Shown one piece after another: positions 8,864 through 15,006 of a stretch of DNA of 18,214 bases. Position 1 is the stretch's first letter, and each line of letters opens with the position of its first letter. The position numbers and the translations under genes are program-made. The DNA is from Verrucomicrobiota bacterium (GTDB lineage: Bacteria; Verrucomicrobiota; Verrucomicrobiia; Limisphaerales; AV2). Below the pieces are notes generated by a model. That model searched no databases, had not been told where the DNA came from, and worked only from the letters and a program-made list of their open reading frames with translations. The stretch covers positions 1 to 18,214 of the forward strand of contig QHPA01000178.1 in the NCBI GenBank assembly GCA_003218935.1, in the 5' to 3' direction.

Positions 8864-9700
8864 ATGTTCAGGAATAACGAGACTGACGCGGCGGTTCGCT
8901 CTGCGGAGTCGGATGGAAAACAGCGGGCCAAGCTCCACGACAAACAGAGCGAACGGGATTATCGCGACCTGCGTATCGACAAGGTTGGCGTCCGAGGGAT
9001 GCGCTTTCCGATTCAGGTGCGCGACAAGGCTCGCAGTCTGCAAAACACGATCGCTACCATCGGTATGTACGTGGATTTGCCGAAGGAATTCAAGGGAACT
9101 CACATGAGCCGGTTCATTGAGGTGCTTCACGCCCACGGCAGCGTGGTGCACGTGGAGAACATCACGGACATACTCTACGCCATGCAGGAAAAATTGAGGG
9201 CGGCGACGGCCCACCTGGAGATGGAATTCCCTTTTTTTCTCGTCAAAAAAGCGCCCGTGTCGGGCCGGGAAGGCGTGATGGATTACACGGCCCGCTTTGA
9301 GGCGACCGCTCGCGGGAAGGAAATCGACTTCGTCCTGACCGTGCAGACGCCAGTGACGACGCTGTGCCCGTGCTCGAAGGCGATCGCCAGACATGGGGCG
9401 CATAATCAACGCGGCATCGTGACGGTACAGATTCGTTCGCGCCGCGCCATTTGGATCGAAGATTTGATTTCGATCATTGAAAGTTCGGCCAGCAGCGAGT
9501 TGTACTCTTTGTTGAAACGCCAGGACGAAAAAGCGGTCACGGAGCGGGCCTATGAGAACCCCGTTTTTGTGGAAGACCTCGTCCGCAACGTGGCGCTCAA
9601 ACTCAATACTCATCCGGATGTGACGTGGTACAAAGTCGAGGCGGAAAACTACGAGAGTATCCACAACCACAACGCTTACGCCAGCATCGAAAACGGGTAG
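8864..9700 (+). CDS. folE2: GTP cyclohydrolase IB (FolE2)
   Basis: Converts GTP to 7,8-dihydroneopterin triphosphate, the first step of tetrahydrofolate synthesis (and of queuosine in some bacteria). FolE2 differs from FolE1 in not depending strictly on zinc, and in several bacteria it is induced by Zur under zinc limitation. The 278 residues show the family landmarks: KGTHMSRF (77-84), EFPFF (121-125), PVTTLCPCSK with C168/C170 (163-172), GAHNQRG (178-184), ENPVFVED and a C-terminal YESIHNHNAY with H267/H269. Length and motif order are full and normal. The N-terminal ~25 residues are charged and poorly conserved. It is divergent from the EEP gene across 169 nt that contain an AATCGATT palindrome, and is followed by the dksA-like operon. 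Confidence 0.95.
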   Translation: MFRNNETDAAVRSAESDGKQRAKLHDKQSERDYRDLRIDKVGVRGMRFPIQVRDKARSLQNTIATIGMYVDLPKEFKGTHMSRFIEVLHAHGSVVHVENITDILYAMQEKLRAATAHLEMEFPFFLVKKAPVSGREGVMDYTARFEATARGKEIDFVLTVQTPVTTLCPCSKAIARHGAHNQRGIVTVQIRSRRAIWIEDLISIIESSASSELYSLLKRQDEKAVTERAYENPVFVEDLVRNVALKLNTHPDVTWYKVEAENYESIHNHNAYASIENG

Positions 9701-9734
9701 GGCGTGCCGCACGGACAAGAGTTTGAGTTCCAAA

Positions 9735-9746
9735 CAAATCGGTTTG
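9735..9746. promoter_or_regulatory. Operator-like near-palindrome upstream of the dksA-like operon
   Basis: CAAATCGGTTTG differs by one base from the perfect palindrome CAAATCGATTTG upstream of the ZIP gene. It lies 154 nt before the dksA-like start, in the same gap as a promoter-like sequence. It could be a Fur/Zur-family operator; the similarity is seen, the role is inferred. Confidence 0.35.
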
Positions 9747-9778
9747 AACGCGCCCGCCTTTTTTGCCATCAAATTTCT

Positions 9779-9818
9779 CAAAAATTTTTGTGGCGCTTTT
9801 GGTTTCCTTTGCTACATT
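9779..9818 (+). promoter_or_regulatory. Promoter-like region with AT palindrome before the dksA-like gene
   Basis: A perfect 12-bp palindrome CAAAAATTTTTG (9779-9790) is followed by TGCTACATT (9810-9818), which fits an extended -10 element (TG-n-TACATT). No good -35 is present, as expected for extended -10 promoters. Initiation would fall near 9825. The palindrome would sit in the -35 area, where a repressor could act. Twelve-bp palindromes arise by chance, so confidence is low. Confidence 0.3.
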
Positions 9819-9899
9819 CACGCGCTCTCGATGGCGTTGGTTTGGACCAACCCGGCGAGTGAACACGGAATGCCGTACGAATGCACTGATTGACTAACT

Positions 9900-10493
9900 G
9901 TGACAACGAAGAAGAAGACCATCAAAAAGTCGGCTGCGAAACCGGCCCACAAAGCGCTGGGGTCAGCTACCGCCGCGGCCATCCTCGGCAAGGCCACGGC
10001 GCCGGCTCGCCGCCGTTCGGGCAACGGCGCCGTGAAGATCAAACCCGAATGGCTGAAGTATTACAACACCCTGCTGGAACTCCGCGAGCGGCTGCTGAAT
10101 CAGATGAGCGGCCTGGCCAAGGAGTCAGCGGAAGAAATGCCGGGTTACAGTCTGCACATGGCCGACTCCGGAACAGACAATTTCGACCGGGACTTTGCGC
10201 TCAGTCTGCTGTCCTCGGATCAGGACGCCATCTATGAAATCGAAGAGGCGCTCAAGCGAATCGAGAAAAACACGTACGGCATTTGCGAACTGACCGGAAA
10301 GCCGATCCCCAAGGCGCGGTTGGACGCAATTCCGTGGACGCGTTTCACGGTCGAGGCCCAGGCGCAACTGGAAAAGGAAGGCGCCTTGCGCCAACGCCGC
10401 CTGGGGACGCTCGGTTCGGTGGACTCAGCGGGGGCCGTCGAAGTTGAAGAGGAAGAGGAAGCCGAAGAAAAGCCGGCCAAGGAAAAGGAGTAA
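9900..10493 (+). CDS. TraR/DksA-family RNA polymerase-binding protein, zinc-finger cysteines mostly lost
   Basis: DksA-type proteins enter the RNA polymerase secondary channel and, with ppGpp, retune transcription during starvation. The 197-residue protein has a lysine/alanine-rich tail (1-48), a coiled-coil-like region (about 50-122) with acidic tip residues around [11 protein letters not shown], the zinc-finger region [26 protein letters not shown] (126-153), and a glutamate-rich C-terminus. At the four zinc positions it carries C129, T132, T150 and A153; the spacing is exactly that of the C4 finger, so three of four ligands were replaced without a length change. Zinc-free DksA paralogues (DksA2) take over under zinc starvation in some proteobacteria. 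It starts with GTG, because an in-frame stop at 9891 excludes upstream starts. It heads the rpmG-rpsR operon. Confidence 0.88.
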   Translation: MTTKKKTIKKSAAKPAHKALGSATAAAILGKATAPARRRSGNGAVKIKPEWLKYYNTLLELRERLLNQMSGLAKESAEEMPGYSLHMADSGTDNFDRDFALSLLSSDQDAIYEIEEALKRIEKNTYGICELTGKPIPKARLDAIPWTRFTVEAQAQLEKEGALRQRRLGTLGSVDSAGAVEVEEEEEAEEKPAKEKE

Positions 10494-10498
10494 AAAGC

Positions 10499-10666
10499 AT
10501 GCCGCGAGAAATGGTCACGCTCGAATGCACTGAAGCGCGCAAGGAAGGCAAAGCGCCGTCCCGTTACCTGACCACGCGCAACAAGAAGTTGAAGACAGAG
10601 AAAATTGAGCTCAAGAAGTACAATCCGTTCCTCCGTCGCCATACGTTGCACCGGGAAATCAAATAG
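10499..10666 (+). CDS. rpmG: 50S ribosomal protein L33, zinc-free (C-minus) form
   Basis: 55-residue protein beginning [13 protein letters not shown] and ending [10 protein letters not shown], with the L33 core [13 protein letters not shown]. Zinc-binding L33 has two CxxC pairs; here the four positions are C10, A13, N42 and L45, so the ribbon cannot bind zinc in the usual way. A perfect AAGGAG (10485-10490) sits 8 nt before the ATG, overlapping the end of the dksA-like gene. The start is 5 nt after that gene's stop and the end is 5 nt before rpsR, so the three genes are one transcription unit. C-minus L33 is either the sole housekeeping form or a Zur-regulated replacement; the context favours the second but does not prove it. 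Confidence 0.93.
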   Translation: MPREMVTLECTEARKEGKAPSRYLTTRNKKLKTEKIELKKYNPFLRRHTLHREIK

Positions 10667-10671
10667 GGTTC

Positions 10672-10932
10672 ATGCCGCGCAAGACCAACATTGACAAACC
10701 GAGTCGCAGCTCGCGGGGAAGAGGCGTCATGGAAGTCCGCACCCCGCGACCCAAGCCCAAGATTGATTTCACTGCCGATGCGCTCGATTACAAAAACGTC
10801 AATCTGCTCAAACAGTTTGTCACCGAAGCCGGCCGCATCCTTCCTCGCAAATACACCGGCTTGCCGGCCCATTACCAGCGGCGCCTGAACCGCGCCATCA
10901 AGCGCGCCCGGCAGATGCTCCTGATGAAATAA
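10672..10932 (+). CDS. rpsR: 30S ribosomal protein S18, cysteine-free form
   Basis: 86-residue S18 with the conserved core [20 protein letters not shown] (39-58), [20 protein letters not shown] and a short C-terminus. It contains no cysteine, so it lacks the ribbon of zinc-type S18. The N-terminus is basic and serine/arginine-rich. S18 genes normally lie in the rpsF-ssb-rpsR-rplI operon; here rpsR follows rpmG and a dksA-like gene, with no rpsF or rplI nearby. That arrangement is typical of accessory, zinc-regulated ribosomal paralogues, though the only genomic copy could also be here. It is 5 nt after rpmG. No clear intrinsic terminator follows. Confidence 0.92.
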   Translation: MPRKTNIDKPSRSSRGRGVMEVRTPRPKPKIDFTADALDYKNVNLLKQFVTEAGRILPRKYTGLPAHYQRRLNRAIKRARQMLLMK

Positions 10933-10977
10933 GCCTCCACCGTGTGTGAGACGCGGAGCAGGTTGGTGTGGCGGAAC

Positions 10978-10992
10978 TGCAAATCATTTGCA
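10978..10992. promoter_or_regulatory. Perfect 7-1-7 palindrome upstream of the ZIP gene
   Basis: TGCAAATCATTTGCA is a perfect inverted repeat with 7-bp arms and a 1-bp centre, the architecture of Fur-family (Fur, Zur, PerR) boxes. It lies in the 208-nt gap between rpsR and the ZIP transporter, 148 nt before the latter's start, and shares the half-site GCAAATC with the second palindrome at 11088. Binding is inferred. Confidence 0.5.
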
Positions 10993-11087
10993 ACAAGTTC
11001 GGAGTGCGGCGACAGCGATCGTTGTTCCACCAGGCTGTTGCGACGCGGACAGTGCCGGAGCGTTCTGTTGAAGACGTTGTTTCATAG

Positions 11088-11099
11088 CAAATCGATTTG
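11088..11099. promoter_or_regulatory. Second operator-like palindrome upstream of the ZIP gene
   Basis: CAAATCGATTTG is a perfect 12-bp palindrome 41 nt before the ZIP start, where a repressor could block initiation. It shares GCAAATC with the 7-1-7 palindrome at 10978, nine bases with the site upstream of folE2, and 11 of 12 bases with the site upstream of the dksA-like gene. Confidence 0.45.
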
Positions 11100-11140
11100 G
11101 CCGTTGCCTGGCGAATAATTCCGACGCCTCAATCGCACCG

Positions 11141-12058
11141 ATGATATTGCTTACAGCTTACTGCGCGTTGATTATTCTGGCCTCTTTGGTGGGAGGTTGG
11201 GTGCCGTTGCTGGTGCGGCTGACGCACACACGCGTGCAACTGGCGACGAGTTTCGTTGCCGGCTTGATGCTGGGAGTGGGTGTCTTACATCTCGCGCCGC
11301 ATGCGTGGGAACAGTTTCGCTCGGCGGATCTGACAATGGGCTGGGTGCTGGGCGGGTTTCTGACTATGTTCTTTGCGCAACGCTACCTTCACTTCCATCA
11401 TCACGACGTGCCGGAAGAGGCGCCCGAAACACACCGACACGGCGAAGGGGACGCTTCTTCCGGCCACGAACAGGGACAACAGAGCCGGGAACCGACGTTG
11501 GCGGACAAGTCGGCAGGGCATCTGTCCTGGATGGGCGCCGCTTTTGGCCTGACGCTACATACGTTATTGGATGGCGTCGCGCTCGCGGCCAGCGTAGAGC
11601 TTGACCGACGCGTGGGGCACGCGCACTTCCTGCTCGGATTCGGAACCTTTCTGGTGATTTTTCTTCACAAGCCCTTTGACGCTCTGGCGGTCGGCACGTT
11701 GCTGGCCGTCGGCGGGACGTCAAGGTCGTTGCGCCACTGGGTCAATGGACTGCTTGCCTTGGCGAATCCGACGGGTCTCCTGTTGTTCTACCTGGGCGCC
11801 GATCGATTTTCGCAGGCGGCGCCGCATTTTCTGGGCGCTGTGCTCGCGTTCGCGGCCGGGACTTTTCTGAGCATCGCCACGAGTGATTTGTTGCCGGAAT
11901 TGCAGTTTCACTCTCACGACCGCGGCAAGTTGTCTATGGCTTTGCTGGCAGGCGTTGGCGTTTCTGCGTTGATCGGGTGCTTTGAGACAATCGGGCACGG
12001 CCACAACACTGAAGCGCAGCCGTTAGAAAATCGTATTGAACATGGCGCCAACAGGTAA
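11141..12058 (+). CDS. ZIP-family metal (probably zinc) transporter
   Basis: 305-residue inner-membrane protein with about eight hydrophobic segments. ZIP proteins import divalent metals, chiefly Zn2+, and also Fe2+ or Mn2+. The metal-site helices are recognisable: LHTLLDGVAL (H140, D144) for TM4 and FLHKPFDAL (H176, D180) for TM5, a variant of the usual HxxxE. Between TM3 and TM4 lies a histidine/glutamate-rich cytoplasmic loop (about 84-118, with HFHHHD and HRHGEGD), typical for zinc handling. The C-terminus also carries HGHN. Two related palindromes lie upstream and a Fur-family regulator follows, which supports regulation by zinc. Substrate specificity cannot be fixed from sequence; zinc is favoured by the context. 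Confidence 0.88.
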   Translation: MILLTAYCALIILASLVGGWVPLLVRLTHTRVQLATSFVAGLMLGVGVLHLAPHAWEQFRSADLTMGWVLGGFLTMFFAQRYLHFHHHDVPEEAPETHRHGEGDASSGHEQGQQSREPTLADKSAGHLSWMGAAFGLTLHTLLDGVALAASVELDRRVGHAHFLLGFGTFLVIFLHKPFDALAVGTLLAVGGTSRSLRHWVNGLLALANPTGLLLFYLGADRFSQAAPHFLGAVLAFAAGTFLSIATSDLLPELQFHSHDRGKLSMALLAGVGVSALIGCFETIGHGHNTEAQPLENRIEHGANR

Positions 12059-12375
12059 GGTTCGTTCTCGTATCAAGCTTGGCAGCGCCGTCCTGGCTGG
12101 TTCTGTTGACCGCGCAGTTACGGGCATCGCGGAGGATTCATTTGCCCGACAGCGCGCGTTGAGCAAGATCAAGCGCGACGCGCTTTGGACCGTGTTGCGG
12201 CCAAACCATCGTCCTGGTCTTCATCGCGATCCTTCTATTAACTTTGGTTGTCAACAGGTGGCGGTCGCGCCGCCTCTTCATGGTTGCCGGGCATGAAGTC
12301 GCGCTTGCATTCCAAAACGACGCGGCAGGAGCCGTTGGCGGACTTGACCAGTCGTCTCCGCAAGCGGTCCCGTAG
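12059..12375 (+). other. Gap between ZIP and Fur genes with a possible degraded membrane-protein gene
   Basis: No intact gene is seen between the ZIP stop and the regulator. One frame reads through FVLVSSLAAPSWLVLLTAQL (12061-12120) to a TGA at 12160. It then continues with a hydrophobic stretch GQTIVLVFIAILLLTLVV followed by NRWRSRR (12199-12273) and stops at 12373, inside the start of the regulator gene. The hydrophobic stretch with flanking arginines resembles the last helix of ABC-3 metal permeases (a 'TIVLV' helix), so this could be the tail of a lost zinc ABC permease. The match is short and the call is weak; chance hydrophobicity in a GC-rich gap is possible. Confidence 0.2.
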
Positions 12376-12754
12376 AGTTACCGGCCCGCGCCAGGCCATC
12401 CTCGAAACTCTCCGCCAACACGCGCATCCGCTGACTAACAAGGAAATCTTCGCCGCGATGCCGAAAGGAAACTGCGATCTGGCGACGATTTACCGTTCCA
12501 TGCACCTGCTCGAGGAAATGGGCATGGTTAAACGCTTTCACTTCGGCGACGGCGCGGCGCGGTTCGAACTGGTGAGTGAAGGCGACGATGGACATCATCA
12601 CCACCTGGTTTGCGTCCGCTGTTCCCAAATTGTGGAAATCGAAGACTGCTTTCCGCATGAACTGGAGGAAGCGATCGCGGCCCGCAACGGCTTCAAGGCC
12701 ATCACTCACAAATTGGAGTTTTTTGGCGTTTGCCCCCGGTGTCAATCGCCGTGA
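12293..12754 (+). CDS. Fur-family metalloregulator, probably Zur
   Basis: 153-residue DNA-binding repressor with an N-terminal winged helix (GPRQAILETL..HPLTNKEIF..CDLATIYRSMHLLEEMG, about 31-77) and a C-terminal metal/dimer domain. The structural zinc site is C107/C110 (CVRC) with C147/C150 (CPRC); the HHHH run 101-104 supplies regulatory-site histidines, with H122 and H139 as further candidates. Fur, Zur and PerR share these motifs, so sequence alone does not fix the metal. Location just after a ZIP gene and near folE2 and C-minus ribosomal protein genes favours Zur. The frame is open from a TTG at 12248, but the ATG at 12293 gives the usual length. No Shine-Dalgarno is evident. Confidence 0.88.
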   Translation: MKSRLHSKTTRQEPLADLTSRLRKRSRRVTGPRQAILETLRQHAHPLTNKEIFAAMPKGNCDLATIYRSMHLLEEMGMVKRFHFGDGAARFELVSEGDDGHHHHLVCVRCSQIVEIEDCFPHELEEAIAARNGFKAITHKLEFFGVCPRCQSP

Positions 12755-12842
12755 CGGCCAAACAACCGGCGCGGTTCGAGACAACTACCTGCAGATCGGG
12801 CGGATTAAAACCTGGTTCGGCGTTTGTCAGCTCCTTGGGCCG

Positions 12843-13007
12843 TCAGCTCTGAGTCTCTGAGGCCCAATCGCCCAACCTGAGGTATTCCTTTACTTTACGG
12901 CGTTCGTAGCGGTGTTTTTTCGGTTTGTCTGGACGGTCATCGACCTGGCGGAAAGGATGCTTGGTGTTGCGAATCACGTCGCTAATAACATCGAGGGTCT
13001 TCGTCAT
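12843..13007 (-). CDS. Small basic protein of unknown function (54 residues)
   Basis: This short gene starts at the ATG 13007-13005 with MTKTLDVISDVIRNTKHPFR and ends WASETQS. It has an AAGGA ribosome-binding site at 13020-13016 on the minus strand, 8 nt before the ATG, and a promoter-like sequence about 120 nt upstream. The centre is highly charged and rich in lysine, arginine and aspartate (DDRPDKPKKHRYERRKVKEY), with no cysteine and no membrane segment, so a cytoplasmic, possibly nucleic-acid- or ribosome-associated protein is conceivable. I do not recognise the family. It converges on the Fur-family gene with 88 nt between the ends. The good ribosome-binding site and biased composition make it more likely than chance to be real. 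Confidence 0.6.
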   Translation of the reverse strand: MTKTLDVISDVIRNTKHPFRQVDDRPDKPKKHRYERRKVKEYLRLGDWASETQS

Positions 13008-13128
13008 GGCTCAGATCCTTTGTTGATCTTTCTTGAAACCACCTCCAGCGAAAACAATGCCAGCCTCCCTTTGGATTTTCCCGTGTCGTCTTTGTTAACG
13101 CTGCCATCACGGTTGTCGAAGTTGTTTC

Positions 13129-13156
13129 AAGATAATCTGACCTGACCGATAGTCAA
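13129..13156 (-). promoter_or_regulatory. Sigma70-like promoter for the small minus-strand gene
   Basis: On the minus strand TTGACT (13156-13151) and TATCTT (13134-13129) are separated by 16 nt. Initiation near 13122 would give a leader of roughly 115 nt to the ATG at 13007. The leader contains a 9-bp inverted repeat, TCTTGAAAC (13031-13039) and GTTTCAAGA (13124-13132), whose second arm overlaps the -10. No other gene is seen between 13008 and 13233. Confidence 0.4.
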
Positions 13157-13233
13157 ATGTTCAACTTTGAAGAAGATTTTTTGACCAACCTACGCGAAAG
13201 TAACCAACCGCATCGGCCAGAACCGCGACGGGC

Positions 13234-14169
13234 TCATCGGCCGAAAACGAATGCGCCTGACTGCCATTCCTTTTCTCTTCGCGTGGCGATCAATTTCAAT
13301 CCTGCGGCGGCGTAAAGCACCCGGACCTGCTCAAATTGTGTTCTGAGAATACCTGCCGAAATAAACGTGCCGCGGGGTTGGAGCCGGCTCAGGATGCGCT
13401 TGGTTTGCCCGATCAGCAGATCGTAAATCAAATTCGCGCAGATGACGTCGAATTTCCTTTCACTGCCTGGCGGCAGGCGAGTCAAGTCGCGCTGAAGGAT
13501 GCGGACGCGTTTCGCCACGCGGTTTTTAAGAGCATTCGCCTTCGCAACGCGGACGGCCGAAGGGTCGAGGTCGAGGGCTTGAATCGGACGGTAACCCAGC
13601 TTGGCCGCCGCGATGGCAAGAATTCCGGTGCCGGTGCCGATGTCCAGAAGGGATTGCATCTGTCCTTTTTGTCGGCAGGCCACCAGTTGTTCCAGGCAAA
13701 ATGCCGTTGTCGGATGTTGTCCGGTGCCGAAACTCAAACCCGGATCAAGCACTACAACGCCTTGACCTGCTCGTGGTTTACATTGGCTCCAGCTTGGCTT
13801 CACCAGCAGTGCCTGACCAAATTCCAGTGGCTGGAAGTGTTTTTTCCACGACTCGGCCCAGTCCTGACGGCGGATTTTTATAATCGCGACTCTGCCCGCA
13901 TCCATCTTCAGGCCATGCTCGCGGATCCATCTCAAGCTGGTGCGCAGCCGAAAGCGTATCTCAGCTTCAGGACAAGGCAGCTCCTCGCAATAGATCGAAA
14001 GCGCGATTGTTCGCGTTTCCGCGTCAACGTAAACCGCAGGGGGTTCTCCGAACAGGCTTTCCAGAAGCGCTGCCATGGCGACTTCCGCCTCAGCGGATGT
14101 CCTCACGGAGATTTGCCAAACCGCGGAATTCGTTGGGCACAAAACTCTTCCGTTGTTATCACCGGTCAT
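13234..14169 (-). CDS. prmA: Ribosomal protein L11 methyltransferase (PrmA)
   Basis: SAM-dependent methyltransferase that trimethylates ribosomal protein L11. The hallmark DPGLSFGTGQHPTT is at residues 142-155 and the SAM-binding LLDIGTGTG at 174-182, followed by the acidic strand ALDLDPSAV and the CANLIYDLL motif of this N-methyltransferase group. The N-terminal substrate-recognition part (about 15-130) includes WAESWKKHFQP, typical of PrmA. The start is set at 14169 (MTGDNNG). This gives 311 residues, near the family's usual length, and overlaps the rph stop by 11 nt, which suggests translational coupling; the open frame reaches further to 14280, but that part lies inside rph. It is last in the DHH-rph-prmA operon. 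Confidence 0.92.
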   Translation of the reverse strand: MTGDNNGRVLCPTNSAVWQISVRTSAEAEVAMAALLESLFGEPPAVYVDAETRTIALSIYCEELPCPEAEIRFRLRTSLRWIREHGLKMDAGRVAIIKIRRQDWAESWKKHFQPLEFGQALLVKPSWSQCKPRAGQGVVVLDPGLSFGTGQHPTTAFCLEQLVACRQKGQMQSLLDIGTGTGILAIAAAKLGYRPIQALDLDPSAVRVAKANALKNRVAKRVRILQRDLTRLPPGSERKFDVICANLIYDLLIGQTKRILSRLQPRGTFISAGILRTQFEQVRVLYAAAGLKLIATRREKEWQSGAFVFGR

Positions 14170-14950
14170 TGCCGGTCGCTGACAAAGCGGCTTTTTGAAC
14201 TCGGAAAAGCTGCTGAATACCCGCTTTGCCATAGGCCAGCATCGCGCCAAGCTGCCCCTCGTTGAACGTCGCTTCCTCACCAGTGCCTTGAAGCTCGATG
14301 AATTCGCCAGCTTCGGTCATGACGATGTTCATGTCCACTTGCGCCGCCGCGTCTTCGATGTAGCAAAGGTCGAGCGACACCTGCTGGTTCACGATGCCGA
14401 CGCTGACCGCGGCGACGGCTTTGAGCAACGGGTTCTCGTGCAGCTTCTGATCCGCCAATAGTCTTCTGACGGCCAGGCAAAGCGCGACATAGCTGCCGGT
14501 GATGGCCGCCGTGCGCGTGCCGCCATCGGCTTGCAAGACGTCGCAGTCCACCCAGATGGTGCGGGGCCCGAGTTTTTCCAGGTCCACCGCCGCGCGTATT
14601 GTTCGGCCAATCAAGCGCTGAATTTCCTGCGAGCGTCCGTCGATTTTCCCCTTCGAGATGTCCCGCTGTTTGCGTTGCGGCGTCGAGTACGGGAGCATCG
14701 AATACTCGGCCGTGATCCAGCCGCCCGAGACATTCTGTTCCTTCATCCAGCGCGGGACAGTATCTTCGATGGTGACGCCACAAATGACCCGCGTGTCGCC
14801 CCATTCAATCAACGTTGAGCCGCTGGCGTAAGGCGCGATGTGATTCTGAAATCGAATCGGACGCAATTGGTCCGGACGCCGACCGTCAGCGCGCGGTGAA
14901 GTGTTGTCGGTCGCGGCGGGCGCGTTCGGTGCTGAAAGCCGTGCAGGCAT
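14159..14950 (-). CDS. rph: Ribonuclease PH
   Basis: Phosphorolytic 3'-5' exoribonuclease that trims tRNA 3' ends and helps degrade structured RNA. The 263 residues contain RADGRRPDQLRP (20-31), GSTLIEWGDTRV (44-55), GRSQEIQRLIGR (105-116), the phosphate-binding GGTRT (143-147) and the catalytic acidic pair in IEDAAAQVDMN (D200, D206). A ~19-residue alanine/proline-rich N-terminal extension precedes the conserved start; no later start codon precedes the RADGR motif, so 14950 is kept although no Shine-Dalgarno is seen. The gene follows the DHH gene by 56 nt and overlaps prmA. Confidence 0.95.
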   Translation of the reverse strand: MPARLSAPNAPAATDNTSPRADGRRPDQLRPIRFQNHIAPYASGSTLIEWGDTRVICGVTIEDTVPRWMKEQNVSGGWITAEYSMLPYSTPQRKQRDISKGKIDGRSQEIQRLIGRTIRAAVDLEKLGPRTIWVDCDVLQADGGTRTAAITGSYVALCLAVRRLLADQKLHENPLLKAVAAVSVGIVNQQVSLDLCYIEDAAAQVDMNIVMTEAGEFIELQGTGEEATFNEGQLGAMLAYGKAGIQQLFRVQKAALSATGNDR

Positions 14951-15006
14951 ATGGTGGCTCGATGCTAATGGACGGGTCGAGGCCGGAGCAACGCCGAAAA
15001 GCGGTG

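Noticed and set aside
7801..8877. Long plus-strand open frame opposite the EEP gene
   Set aside because: No family motifs, and it runs through the signal-peptide end of a clear minus-strand gene into the folE2 start.
10933..10977. Weak hairpin after rpsR (CCACC ... GGTTGGTGTGG)
   Set aside because: Poor pairing and no following T-run, so not called as an intrinsic terminator.
13336..14265. Long plus-strand open frame opposite prmA
   Set aside because: Composition is arginine/alanine/serine-biased with no domain; the minus strand carries unmistakable PrmA motifs. It is a GC-rich shadow.
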